A DNA stretch of 20,042 nucleotides. It comes from Nocardiopsis sp. NRRL B-16309. Lineage in GTDB: Bacteria; Actinomycetota; Actinomycetes; Streptosporangiales; Streptosporangiaceae. Position numbers and translations under genes: made by a program. A model generated the notes under the pieces. That model searched no databases. It was not told where the DNA came from and saw only the letters and a list, made by a program, of their open reading frames with translations. Position 1 is the first letter of the stretch; each line of letters begins with the position of its first letter. The stretch is from the NCBI RefSeq assembly GCF_001279585.1, contig NZ_LGEC01000099.1:1-20042 (forward strand), in the 5' to 3' direction. Below, piece by piece: positions 1-6,574 of the stretch.

Positions 1-762
1 ACCGGGGCGCTGGGAGCGCAGGAGCATGAACGGCGCGTCGCCAATGATCCGGCCGTGCGCGGTACCGTCCTCGCCGACCTCCAGGCGCACGAGTACGCCG
101 TCGGTGGTGCCGACCTGGTAAGGGGTGACGATCACCCCGCCGGGGTAGACCTGGGCCACCCAGGAGTAGGGGATGGTTCGTGCTGCCACGGTCGCGACCA
201 ACCTGTGGAACATGCCCATCCCCACACCGCTGACGGGGTGGCCGATGCCGTCCTGCGCGAGCACCCTCGGGTGGTGCCCGGCGGCGGCCAGGTTCTCGAC
301 CGCGGTTGTGGCTAAAGCCGAGTCAACCTCCACCGACACCACCGCGGCATCGGTCAGCACTTCGCACAGCAGCGCCGTGTTGTACCCAGCACCGGTCCCA
401 ATCTCCAGGACCCGGTGCCCGTCAGCGGCGTCCAGGGCCTGGAGCATGGCCACGACCAGGGACGGTTGACTGAGGCTGGACGTCGCCAGCCGACCGCGCC
501 CTTCCGGCCCCTGGGGTTCGCCGTCGTCGACCTGGGTGACGAGGGCGTAGTCGCCGCTGGCCCATCGGTCCCATCGGGGGTCCTCGCGGGTAACGGGGCA
601 CTCCCATCCCGGGTGGACGGGGTCGAGGCCGTAGAGGGTGTCAGGGATGAACGCGGTCCGGTCAGTGGCCAGGACGGCCCGGTGCCATCGCGGGTCGGTG
701 AGGGCTCCTTGCGTGCTGAGGAGCCGGGCCAGAGACGCCCCGGGCGGGGGTTGTCCTGTCAC
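1..762 (-). CDS. PIMT-like SAM-dependent methyltransferase, 3' end outside window
   Basis: The open frame starts at GTG (762-760) and runs through all 254 visible codons to the window edge, so the C-terminus is missing. Residues about 118-126 give the SAM-binding motif VLEIGTGAGYNTALL, typical of protein-L-isoaspartyl O-methyltransferases. An acidic strand end follows (VVSVEVD, about 141-147), and the post-motif block RLVATVAARTIPYSWVAQ with PGGVIV (about 187-212) also matches that family. The N-terminus (ALTDPRWHRAVLATDRTAFIP) resembles the leader region of methyltransferases from RiPP systems rather than housekeeping PIMT. The start overlaps the stop of the upstream 45-aa peptide gene (TAGTG), so translation is probably coupled. 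Family membership is clear. A role in methylating the peptide's Asp residues, as PIMT homologues do in aspartimide-forming RiPPs, is inference. A general repair methyltransferase is the alternative. Confidence 0.88.
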   Translation of the reverse strand, partial: MTGQPPPGASLARLLSTQGALTDPRWHRAVLATDRTAFIPDTLYGLDPVHPGWECPVTREDPRWDRWASGDYALVTQVDDGEPQGPEGRGRLATSSLSQPSLVVAMLQALDAADGHRVLEIGTGAGYNTALLCEVLTDAAVVSVEVDSALATTAVENLAAAGHHPRVLAQDGIGHPVSGVGMGMFHRLVATVAARTIPYSWVAQVYPGGVIVTPYQVGTTDGVLVRLEVGEDGTAHGRIIGDAPFMLLRSQRPG

Positions 763-899
763 TAGGTGGGCCTCTTACCGTCCTGACCAGGGGAGGGAAA
801 TCCTTCGTTGCCGTGGTCGTTGGGGCGGCTTCCGTCGCTGCCACCCGACCCGCCGGACCCGCCGTCAGTGGGCTTGTCCGGGTTGTCATGTTTGCCCAT
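762..899 (-). CDS. 45-aa Gly/Ser/Asp-rich peptide, candidate RiPP precursor
   Basis: The ATG at 899-897 is preceded by GAGGAG about 8 bases upstream, and the stop TAG (764-762) overlaps the GTG of the methyltransferase. The peptide starts MGKHDNPDKPTDGG, has a GGSGGSGGSDGS core and ends in QDGKRPT. It has no Cys and few hydrophobic residues. Three Asp-Gly pairs are present, the sequence context most prone to succinimide or isoaspartate formation. A frame extending upstream to 986 exists, but it would cover the promoter-like sequence and lacks a better ribosome binding site. I do not recognise a known precursor family. The coupling to a PIMT-like enzyme makes a modified peptide the most attractive reading. 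A plain small hypothetical protein remains possible. Confidence 0.7.
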   Translation of the reverse strand: MGKHDNPDKPTDGGSGGSGGSDGSRPNDHGNEGFPSPGQDGKRPT

Positions 900-935
900 T
901 CCCGCGCTCCTCGCTGTCAGGACGTCACTTCTGGG

Positions 936-964
936 AACGTAACCCGTCGGCAGCGCCCTGTCAC
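936..964 (-). promoter_or_regulatory. Sigma70-like promoter for the peptide/methyltransferase pair
   Basis: On the minus strand a GTGACA -35 element (964-959) and a TACGTT -10 element (941-936) are separated by exactly 17 bases. They lie about 40 bases upstream of the peptide ATG. This is a visual match to the actinomycete housekeeping consensus only. Confidence 0.45.
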
Positions 965-992
965 GGGAATGGCTGCACCTGGCCACATCCGT

Positions 993-1976
993 TCACCGGC
1001 GCAGCACGTACACCCGTTCTTCGCCGCGGATGGGCGCGGTCTCGCACCCCTCGGGGATGGCCAGGTAGGGGCCGCGCCAGATGCGCTCGGGTCCGTCCTC
1101 CCGGCGGTGGACCGTGACCCGGTGAGGGCTGACCCACCACCTGACGCTGTAGTTGCGCCCCGCCCCGGTGCCGGGCGAGGGTCGTGTGCCGGTGGCGGCC
1201 CCGCTGGGCGGCTCGAACCGGCGCAGGGTCACGCAGTCGACGGTGCGGGCAGAGTCCCCGCCGGCGCGCTCGATGCGCCGCGCTGACGCGCGGGGGGCGC
1301 TGACCCGTTCGACGTCGTGGAGACTGCGGCGGCTCACGGGCTGGCGAATGGTGAGCCAGGTCGCCAGCAGCATGCGCATCGCGGCCACGGTGTCGCTCTC
1401 GGCCTCCCGGGCGCCGTCCCCGTTGATCAGCGCCGACCAGGGGCGCTCGCGGCCGTCGGCCGGGATGCGGCACTCCCACAGCGGGATCACATCGGGCATC
1501 AGGTGGGGCGGGGTGTGGCGCTCAACGCCGGCGCGCAGGGTCTGGCCCAGCCGGGGCGGGTCGGTGGTGTTCGGGTTCATCAGGAGACCGACCTCGATGA
1601 CGCGGCCGCGGGTGGTCCACACGACGCCGTCCGGGGCGTAGTGCATGCCGTCGTCGGGGTCGACCGGAACCTGGGGGCGGCGCCCCCAGATGAGGATTCC
1701 GTGGGGCTGGGGGAGGTCGTTATCGGCGTCCACGGCGAGCGTGCTCAGCTTGGCAGCCATCTCCTGGGCGGTCTCGCACATGTCCTCGGCGACGTAGACC
1801 ATGCCCGCCCGGTCCAGGGCCTGGCGCCAGCGCTCGGCGACGCGGCCGGCCTGATCGGTGCCCAGCTCGGCGGAGGCAGCAACGGTGTTCACCGCGGCGG
1901 GGGAGGCGTACCAGGCGGCGAGCCGGTGGCGGATCTCGGGCAGGTGGCGGGGGCCGATCGCAGGGGGCGCGCTCAT
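993..1976 (-). CDS. Hypothetical element protein with C-terminal YSVRWWVSPH...GEERVYVLRR motif
   Basis: This is a 327-aa soluble protein starting at ATG 1976. The C-terminal about 60 residues (NYSVRWWVSPHRVTVHR, then a charged stretch, RGPYLAIPEG and GEERVYVLRR) resemble a tail I associate from memory with proteins of actinomycete conjugative elements and phages, where the last line usually reads like 'GPDGAPL..GEKVYVWRR'. The middle (about 60-190) looks like a compact alpha/beta region with SALINGDGAREAESDTVAAMRMLLATWLTIRQP. No catalytic motif is evident. The ribosome binding site is weak (CTGGACCC directly before ATG). The gene is separated from the next one upstream by a perfect 10-bp hairpin, so it may have its own promoter. 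Function unknown. Confidence 0.82.
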   Translation of the reverse strand: MSAPPAIGPRHLPEIRHRLAAWYASPAAVNTVAASAELGTDQAGRVAERWRQALDRAGMVYVAEDMCETAQEMAAKLSTLAVDADNDLPQPHGILIWGRRPQVPVDPDDGMHYAPDGVVWTTRGRVIEVGLLMNPNTTDPPRLGQTLRAGVERHTPPHLMPDVIPLWECRIPADGRERPWSALINGDGAREAESDTVAAMRMLLATWLTIRQPVSRRSLHDVERVSAPRASARRIERAGGDSARTVDCVTLRRFEPPSGAATGTRPSPGTGAGRNYSVRWWVSPHRVTVHRREDGPERIWRGPYLAIPEGCETAPIRGEERVYVLRR

Positions 1977-2043
1977 GGGTCCAGTGTGTGCCGTACCGGT
2001 GACAATCCGCCAGCGCCGGGGGTGTTGGGCCCCTTCACGCAGT

Positions 2044-2067
2044 AGGCCCGGCCGTGAGGCCGGGCCT
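2044..2067 (-). terminator. 10-bp perfect hairpin, terminator-like
   Basis: AGGCCCGGCC (2044-2053), loop GTGA, GGCCGGGCCT (2058-2067). It lies 37 bases past the stop of the 152-aa gene and upstream of the 327-aa gene. There is no T-tract. Confidence 0.7.
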
Positions 2068-2104
2068 GTTCCCCTCGCAGGGGCGATGATGGTCCCTCAT
2101 CCGA

Positions 2105-2563
2105 TCAGGTCCCCCATTCCTGGACGTCCTTGATGTCGTCGATCAGCTCGCTGATCTCCTCGCTGAGCATCAGCCACAGTTCGTCCTCGCTGGGGCGGGC
2201 CTCACCGCGCTCGCCCCGTGGGGTGGCGGTCCATTCCTCGTCGCTGATCCGTCGCAGCAGGGACAGGGCGTACTGCACCTGCGGCCCGCTGGCCTTGGGC
2301 AGTGCGGCCAGGCGTTCGCGCTCGGCCTGCTTGCGGTCCGCGACATAGGCGCGCTGGGCGTCCTCGGGGTCGATGCCGTACTTCTTGCGCACCGGCTCTC
2401 CGTCGGCGTACTCGACGACCTCCATCACCAGCCGGTTCTCGGCCGTCCAGCCGAGCACCTTGCCGTGGTAGCGGCGCCGGGTGCCGTCCTCGCGCTGGGC
2501 GTCGATCACGCACAGGTCGCCCTTGCCGTGGCCCAGGCGGAGCCAGATCTGGTGTTTTCGCAC
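2105..2563 (-). CDS. Hypothetical 152-aa protein
   Basis: The start is GTG at 2563-2561 with AAGGAG nine bases upstream. The N-terminal half reads as a small beta-rich domain (IWLRLGHGKGDLCVIDA, YHGKVLGWTAENRLVMEVVEY). A charged helix follows (DAQRAYVADRKQAERERLAAL), then an acidic C-terminus (EDELWLMLSEEISELIDDIKD). No catalytic motif or membrane segment is seen. Consistent GC third positions and a good ribosome binding site support a real gene. It sits between two intergenic hairpins in the leftward accessory operon. I do not recognise the family. Confidence 0.82.
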   Translation of the reverse strand: MRKHQIWLRLGHGKGDLCVIDAQREDGTRRRYHGKVLGWTAENRLVMEVVEYADGEPVRKKYGIDPEDAQRAYVADRKQAERERLAALPKASGPQVQYALSLLRRISDEEWTATPRGERGEARPSEDELWLMLSEEISELIDDIKDVQEWGT

Positions 2564-2597
2564 AGGGTGCTTCTCCTTCTGCTGGCCAGGATGTGGC

Positions 2598-2638
2598 GGT
2601 GGCCCTTCCCGCCCGCATCGGGGGAGGGAAGGGCCACC
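2598..2638 (-). terminator. 13-bp perfect hairpin, terminator/attenuator-like
   Basis: GGTGGCCCTTCCC (2598-2610) pairs with GGGAAGGGCCACC (2626-2638) across a 15-base loop. It lies between the stop at 2760 and the start at 2563, and has no T-tract. Confidence 0.72.
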
Positions 2639-2759
2639 AGGGGTTCAGTCGGGTCCGGTCGACCCCGATCATGTCGGTGGCCCGGCGTTCGGCCACGCCG
2701 CGGGTCCGGAGAGAGCCGGACACTCCCGCGGGTGTGCAGGGCGCAGGCGGGCCCCGTGG

Positions 2760-3479
2760 TCACTCGGTGGCGGTCGCGATGGCCACCCGCACCAGGTGCA
2801 CGGTCTCGTCGCCCATCCGGCTGATGCGCCAGCGGTCGTTGGCCAGGTCAGCGGCCAGCCGCAGGATGCCGGTCTCGGTCTCGGACGCCCCGGGACCCTC
2901 CCCGGCCGCGAGGGCGTCGGCCAAGGCGCTGAAGGCGATGTAGAACTCGGGCCCGCTGGTCTTGACGAACGTCTCGACGAACTCGCGGCGGCGCAGCCAC
3001 ATGCCGTCGTCGTGGGTGATGAGCAACTCCACGGCCGCTCTCACGTGCGGATCATGATTGTGGGTCCAGGTGCGCAGCCCGACGATGATGTCGTCGATGC
3101 TCACACGCCTCCTTTCGGCGGTGTAGGGCTCCTCGCACGCAGAGGCGCCGGCGGAGCTCCATTGGTCGCGGACCTCGGCCAGAGCTTGAACCAGCTCCGG
3201 GGCCAGCGGCGTGCCGGGGGTGTGGTGGCTCATCGCCTCGGCCAGCTCCTCGGCCAGGGAAGGGGGCGCGGACTCGTGCCCGGGGAGCCCGAGCACGGCG
3301 CGCTGTCGAGCGCGGCACAGGCGGGCCTCGGAGCCGACCGTGAACCGGGCCACTAGCAGGGCCAGGTCCTCGGTGTGGTCCATCTGTGCGGCTACCTCAT
3401 CCGCGGTCAGCGTCTTGGAATGCACCAGACGGACCATCCAGTCGACGACCTCGCGGCCTCGCTCCTCAGGAGTGCTCAC
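2760..3479 (-). CDS. Hypothetical 239-aa protein with C-terminal 'ELLIxHDxMWLxRR' domain
   Basis: The start is GTG 3479-3477 with GAGGAGG upstream, overlapping the stop of the 144-aa gene (GTGA). The N-terminal part (about 1-120) is helical and charged. The C-terminal part holds LRTWTHNHDPHVRAAVELLI, then HDDGMWLRRREFVETFV and a later ILRLAADLA segment. These blocks match, in order, the 148-aa protein at 3984-4430, so the two are paralogues or share a domain. No enzyme motif or membrane helix is visible. Its place in the operon suggests an accessory role in the element, but nothing shows what that is. Confidence 0.85.
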   Translation of the reverse strand: MSTPEERGREVVDWMVRLVHSKTLTADEVAAQMDHTEDLALLVARFTVGSEARLCRARQRAVLGLPGHESAPPSLAEELAEAMSHHTPGTPLAPELVQALAEVRDQWSSAGASACEEPYTAERRRVSIDDIIVGLRTWTHNHDPHVRAAVELLITHDDGMWLRRREFVETFVKTSGPEFYIAFSALADALAAGEGPGASETETGILRLAADLANDRWRISRMGDETVHLVRVAIATATE

Positions 3480-3910
3480 TGATCCTCCTCGTCCTCTTCC
3501 TCGGCGTCGTTGCGGGTGGACTCCAGGCCGGAGGCTGCTTGCTGGGCAGCGATCAGGGCGTTGTGGAGCTGGCCGGCGGCCGCGGCGGCCTCCTGGAGGT
3601 GTCCGGCCATGGCCGCGCGGGCCGCATCGGCATCGCCGCCGTGGCGGCCGTAGCTCGGGTTCTCCCGGACGTGCCCGGCCTGGATCTCGGCGGCCATCCA
3701 GTCGGTCATCTGCGTCAGGCTCTGAGGCAGCCGAGCCGCTCCGGTGGCCAGATGGCCGAGCACGGAGTAGACATCAGCGGGCCAGTCCAGGCCTCCGCTG
3801 GCGTGGCGGGTGGCGTAGTTGAGCACCCGGACGGCTTCGCTGACGGCGGCTGCGGTCTGGCGGGTGGACTCGGGTTCGTGGGGGCCCTCGGGGTCCAGGG
3901 TGATCTGCAT
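3476..3910 (-). CDS. Hypothetical 144-aa helical protein
   Basis: The ATG at 3910-3908 opens a frame beginning MQITLDPEGPHEPES, with GGAG about 11 bases upstream. The protein is mostly alanine-rich helix (for example AGHLQEAAAAAGQLHNALIAAQQAASGL) and ends in a very acidic tail (NDAEEEDEEDQ). Its stop overlaps the next GTG (GTGA), indicating coupling. The 68 bases upstream of the ATG look coding in another frame (see findings), so the true N-terminus could be longer through a frameshift. Family not recognised. Confidence 0.82.
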   Translation of the reverse strand: MQITLDPEGPHEPESTRQTAAAVSEAVRVLNYATRHASGGLDWPADVYSVLGHLATGAARLPQSLTQMTDWMAAEIQAGHVRENPSYGRHGGDADAARAAMAGHLQEAAAAAGQLHNALIAAQQAASGLESTRNDAEEEDEEDQ

Positions 3911-3983
3911 GGGTTGGGGTTCTCCAAGTCGGTGTCGGGCGCGGTGAACACGGCGGTGTGCTCGTAGAGGGTGGTCACCCGTC

Positions 3984-4430
3984 CTACTCGGTCAGGAAGT
4001 CGGGCCGCGGCGTGGGCGCCACGGTGATGAGCACCTGGCGCTCGGCGCCAGCGGCGGCCGCCATGGCGCCGCAGACCGGTCCGACGCTGGCCCACCCCAG
4101 CCCGCTCAGGGCCTCGCGCAGGTCGACCGAGCGCACTCCGACCAGGGAGAGTGCGATCCGCAAGATGGCGGCCTGGGAGGAGGAAGCGATCAGGTCTCCG
4201 GCGTCCAGAGCGGCTGCGGCCTCGGACCACTCGATCATGGCGAGGGGCTCGTCGGGCAGGGCCAGCTGTTCCTTGGGAACCCAGTGGACATGGTTGGCGA
4301 CGAAGTCGCGGCGGTTGAGCCACATGTCGTGCTCGATGAGCAGTTCGAGGGCGGCGCGGTCGGTGTGAAGGCCGGATGCCCAGTTGCGCAGCGCCTGGTG
4401 CAGCTCAGGGCCGGTGACGGTGACGGTCAT
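3984..4430 (-). CDS. Conserved element protein, 'RAALELLIEHDMWLNRRDFV' family
   Basis: This is a 148-aa protein from ATG 4430-4428 with GAGGA eight bases upstream. Residues about 9-45 read ELHQALRNWASGLH, RAALELLIEHD and MWLNRRDFVANHV. A middle block is MIEWSEAAAALDAGDLIASS, followed by ILRIALSL and VDLREALSGL. I recognise this arrangement from hypothetical proteins on Streptomyces plasmids and integrative elements, where one copy is usual. Here a second, diverged copy forms the C-terminal half of the protein at 2760-3479. No catalytic residues stand out. The composition suggests a soluble helical protein that mediates protein contacts, but its function is unknown. Confidence 0.86.
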   Translation of the reverse strand: MTVTVTGPELHQALRNWASGLHTDRAALELLIEHDMWLNRRDFVANHVHWVPKEQLALPDEPLAMIEWSEAAAALDAGDLIASSSQAAILRIALSLVGVRSVDLREALSGLGWASVGPVCGAMAAAAGAERQVLITVAPTPRPDFLTE

Positions 4431-4449
4431 GATGTCCTCGATTCGCGAG

Positions 4450-4486
4450 AGGGGTGGTCTCCATCATGGCGGTGGAGACCACCCCT
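4450..4486 (-). terminator. 13-bp perfect hairpin, terminator/attenuator-like
   Basis: AGGGGTGGTCTCC (4450-4462) pairs with GGAGACCACCCCT (4474-4486), with an 11-base loop. It sits in the gap between the stop at 4549 and the start at 4430. Confidence 0.72.
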
Positions 4487-4548
4487 AGCTGGAGCATTCG
4501 TGCAAAGGGGCTACCGCAGAACTGGGTGTGCTGGACCGGCATGGCCAG

Positions 4549-4860
4549 TCACCAGGGACGGAACCTGGGCATGAAGCCGACGCCATCGCTGCGGCGGCCT
4601 CCGGCCCCGGGGCAGCGCTCGGGTGCACTGGTTGGCGCCATCGCGCACCAACCGTGGCCAGCGCTGCGTGCGCGGCCCTTGTCATGTATCCAGGCGTAAC
4701 GGTCCTCGTCGGGATCGGTGGCGGAGTGCCGCAGCCCGGCGCTGAGCAGATGCCGGCGCCCCCGCTCGATCTCGACGTCGGGGCGCAGGCCCTGGAGGTA
4801 GAGCGCGCGGATCCAGTCGGGGTGGGCCGCGACTTCGTCTGCGGTGATGCGACGCTTCAC
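4549..4860 (-). CDS. Hypothetical 103-aa protein, translationally coupled to Nudix-like gene
   Basis: GTG 4860-4858 overlaps the stop of the Nudix-like gene (GTGA). The product begins VKRRITADEVAAHPDWIRAL, followed by GLRPDVEIERGRRHLLSAGL and DEDRYAWIHDKGR. The last about 30 residues are Gly/Arg/Pro-rich and may be disordered. A longer open frame in this phase continues to 5754, but that part is only the shadow of the Nudix-like gene. No known motif is seen. Confidence 0.72.
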   Translation of the reverse strand: MKRRITADEVAAHPDWIRALYLQGLRPDVEIERGRRHLLSAGLRHSATDPDEDRYAWIHDKGRARSAGHGWCAMAPTSAPERCPGAGGRRSDGVGFMPRFRPW

Positions 4861-5462
4861 GGACGGCCTCCCAGCCAGTACTCGGGCGGTGTGGTGGTGT
4901 AGAGGCGGGCCACGGCGGCCCGGTCGGTGTCGGAGACGGTGATGTCGCCGGTGCGCGCCAGCAGCTCGACCCACACGGCTTCGAGGGAGAGCCGCGGCTG
5001 CTCCTGGGCCGGGCGCCCCGAGTGGGCGAAGGTGATCGTGACTTCCGCCAGGCGCTGAAGCTCCTCCTGCGTCACCCACTCGGCGCCGGTCGTCTCCCCC
5101 GGGGCCGGGGTCAGCACCGTGTCGGGGGTCTCGATGTCGAAGACCGTCCACAGGTGCCCCGGCGTCGGCTCGTGCGGCAGACTCGCGCACAGGTTCGGGA
5201 GGTGGACCGTGAACAGCTCGCGCATGCCGGTCACGCGGATGCCCAGTTCCTCGGAGCCCTCCGCCACGACGGCCGCCTTGAAATCGGGCTGTCCGTGGTC
5301 GCGGGCGTGGCCGGCGAACAGCCCCCATGCCGGGGGCCACCAGCCGCGGCCAAGGATCGCGAACTGGATGAGGCCGGTGGCGGGGTCGGTGCGGGTCAGG
5401 CGCCCGCCGACGGATGTCCCGCAGCACCGCTTCATGGTCTTCGTGGTGGTGTCCGTGCTCAT
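4857..5462 (-). CDS. Nudix hydrolase-like protein with atypical Nudix box
   Basis: This is a 201-aa protein from ATG 5462-5460 with AAGGAG six bases upstream. The N-terminal strand and loop (GLIQFAILGRGWWPPAWGLFAGH, about 30-52) have the form of the Nudix fold, in which a substrate strand leads into the G-H/V entry of the Nudix box. Box residues about 51-75 end in AEGSEELGI. The paired glutamates E71-E72 and the final Gly-Ile are kept. The arginine of the REUxEExGU consensus is Ala, and the first half is two residues longer than usual. Nudix enzymes cleave nucleoside diphosphates linked to other groups. Here activity may be altered, so 'Nudix-like' is safer. Nudix genes are known accessory genes of actinomycete integrative elements. 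Confidence 0.8.
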   Translation of the reverse strand: MSTDTTTKTMKRCCGTSVGGRLTRTDPATGLIQFAILGRGWWPPAWGLFAGHARDHGQPDFKAAVVAEGSEELGIRVTGMRELFTVHLPNLCASLPHEPTPGHLWTVFDIETPDTVLTPAPGETTGAEWVTQEELQRLAEVTITFAHSGRPAQEQPRLSLEAVWVELLARTGDITVSDTDRAAVARLYTTTPPEYWLGGRP

Positions 5463-5471
5463 GGCGCTCCT

Positions 5472-5681
5472 TCAGGTGTCGGTGCGGGTGATGGTGGTGC
5501 CGTCGATCGCGGGCGCGATGACGATCCGGCGGGAGTCGATCTCGACCACGTAGTGGAAGACCCCGCTGACCTCGTAGGTGTCGAGGAGCTTCCCGGGCAG
5601 GGTCACCTGCACCTCGGCGCCCTCGCCGAGCTGGGCATGGGTGAGGTCCTGGTCGTCGACCAGGCGCAGACGGGCGGACAT
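5472..5681 (-). CDS. Hypothetical 69-aa protein
   Basis: ATG 5681-5679 has AAGGAGAG just upstream and the gene ends ten bases before the next ATG. The product is short and beta-rich: MSARLRLVDDQDLTHAQLGE, a VQVTLPGKLLDTYEVSGVFHYVVEID strand run, and RRIVIAPAIDGTTITRTDT. No membrane segment or Cys is present. It could be a small adaptor, but the family is not recognised. Confidence 0.75.
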   Translation of the reverse strand: MSARLRLVDDQDLTHAQLGEGAEVQVTLPGKLLDTYEVSGVFHYVVEIDSRRIVIAPAIDGTTITRTDT

Positions 5682-5698
5682 CTCTCTCCTTCGATTCA

Positions 5699-5720
5699 GG
5701 ACCGGTGGTCCCCCCGGTCC
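5699..5720 (-). terminator. Short intergenic hairpin
   Basis: GGACCGG (5699-5705) pairs with CCGGTCC (5714-5720). It is weaker than the other hairpins but in the same kind of position, between the stop at 5758 and the start at 5681. Confidence 0.45.
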
Positions 5721-5757
5721 GCCCCGTCGGCGCGGGACGGGCCAGAGGCATCACCGG

Positions 5758-6273
5758 TCACGCGCAGAGCTTGGCCATCAGGGCCCGGTCGTCGGTGGCC
5801 AGTTCGATCACGCCCAGGCGGTGCATCCACAGCGCGTGCGCCGCGATGAGACCGGGCTCCTGGGTGTGCTCGGCGTCGGTGCGGTGGCCGCGGGCGTGTT
5901 CGAGAGTGAGTTCGGCGAGGTATTGCGCTTCCCCGCGGTCGTACCAGCCGGTGCGAGGGGCGGCGCAGGGACGGCGGACCTGACCCTGTCCACGGCCCTG
6001 CCACCACTGCCATGTGTGGCCGGGGGCGCGCCCCCAAGGGAGGGGCCGGGTGCACCGGTCCGGCAGTCGGCCGCTGGTCACTGCGTGCGCGTCGACCAGG
6101 CTCAGACCGGTCTGGGCGGCCGTCTCCTCGCGGGCGGCCCTGATCCAGGTGCTGTGCAGGGCCAGGGCGTGCGCGGCGGGGGCGCCCATCCCGAGCTGGT
6201 GTTGGACCAACACCAGCTCGTCGTCGGCCGTGATCAGGACGGCGACCATCGTGGAGTCGCAGTAGGTGGGCAT
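5758..6273 (-). CDS. Nudix-like protein, probably catalytically degenerate
   Basis: This is a 171-aa protein from ATG 6273-6271 with an AGGCAGGA site upstream. The opening MVAVLITADDELVLVQHQ (about 9-26) is a typical Nudix first-strand hairpin. The helix corresponding to the Nudix box reads TWIRAAREETAAQTGL (about 42-57). The RE pair is kept, but the metal-binding EE pair is replaced by Ala/Gln, and the box-opening Gly region is AAHALALHS. Downstream HTWQWWQG fits a substrate-side strand. It appears to be a second, diverged Nudix-like gene near the one at 4857-5462. It may bind but not hydrolyse nucleotides. The fold assignment is moderate and the loss of catalysis is inference. Confidence 0.72.
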   Translation of the reverse strand: MPTYCDSTMVAVLITADDELVLVQHQLGMGAPAAHALALHSTWIRAAREETAAQTGLSLVDAHAVTSGRLPDRCTRPLPWGRAPGHTWQWWQGRGQGQVRRPCAAPRTGWYDRGEAQYLAELTLEHARGHRTDAEHTQEPGLIAAHALWMHRLGVIELATDDRALMAKLCA

Positions 6274-6295
6274 ACTGGTCCTGCCTTTCGAGGCA

Positions 6296-6335
6296 GCGAC
6301 CCCGGCCGGGCTGTCCAGGCATGGGCCGGGGTCGC
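6296..6335 (-). terminator. 12-bp perfect hairpin with TCCAGGCAT loop
   Basis: GCGACCCCGGCC (6296-6307) pairs with GGCCGGGGTCGC (6324-6335). The 16-base loop contains TCCAGGCAT (6314-6322), also found in the loop of the hairpin at 7389-7426. Confidence 0.7.
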
Positions 6336-6345
6336 GTGTGTGGTT

Positions 6346-6546
6346 TCAGAACAGGGCGGGTTGGTCCAGCGGGGCCGTCAACCGCTCGGAGATCGCGGTG
6401 ACGGCCAGCGTGGGGCGGGCCGCTAGCCACTCATGGGCGCGGTCCAGGTGGTACGGGCACAGCGTGTAGCGGTGTTCGCGGTCAGGGGCCTGGTAGCGCA
6501 GCAGGTCGCTCGCGGGTTCCTCGCAGTCGAGGTTGGTGCAGTCCAC
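6346..6546 (-). CDS. 66-aa Cys-containing mini-protein
   Basis: The preferred start is GTG 6546-6544, six bases after a strong GGGAGGA. A longer frame reaching 6690 would run into the upstream gene and has Pro/Ala-rich nonsense there. The product begins VDCTNLDCEEPASDLLRYQ, followed by HRYTLCPYHLDRAHEWL. Two N-terminal Cys and a CPYH group could form a small zinc-binding site. The C-terminus is LTAPLDQPALF. It lies 28 bases downstream of the P-loop protein gene. No family assignment. Confidence 0.72.
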   Translation of the reverse strand: MDCTNLDCEEPASDLLRYQAPDREHRYTLCPYHLDRAHEWLAARPTLAVTAISERLTAPLDQPALF

Positions 6547-6574
6547 GCTCAGTCCTCCCAGGGCTTCCGTGTGC

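Noticed and set aside
4861..5754. N-terminal extension of the 103-aa gene to a 401-aa protein
   Set aside because: This part is Arg/Pro/His-rich and lies antiphase over the clear Nudix-like gene; only the portion after GTG 4860 looks coding.
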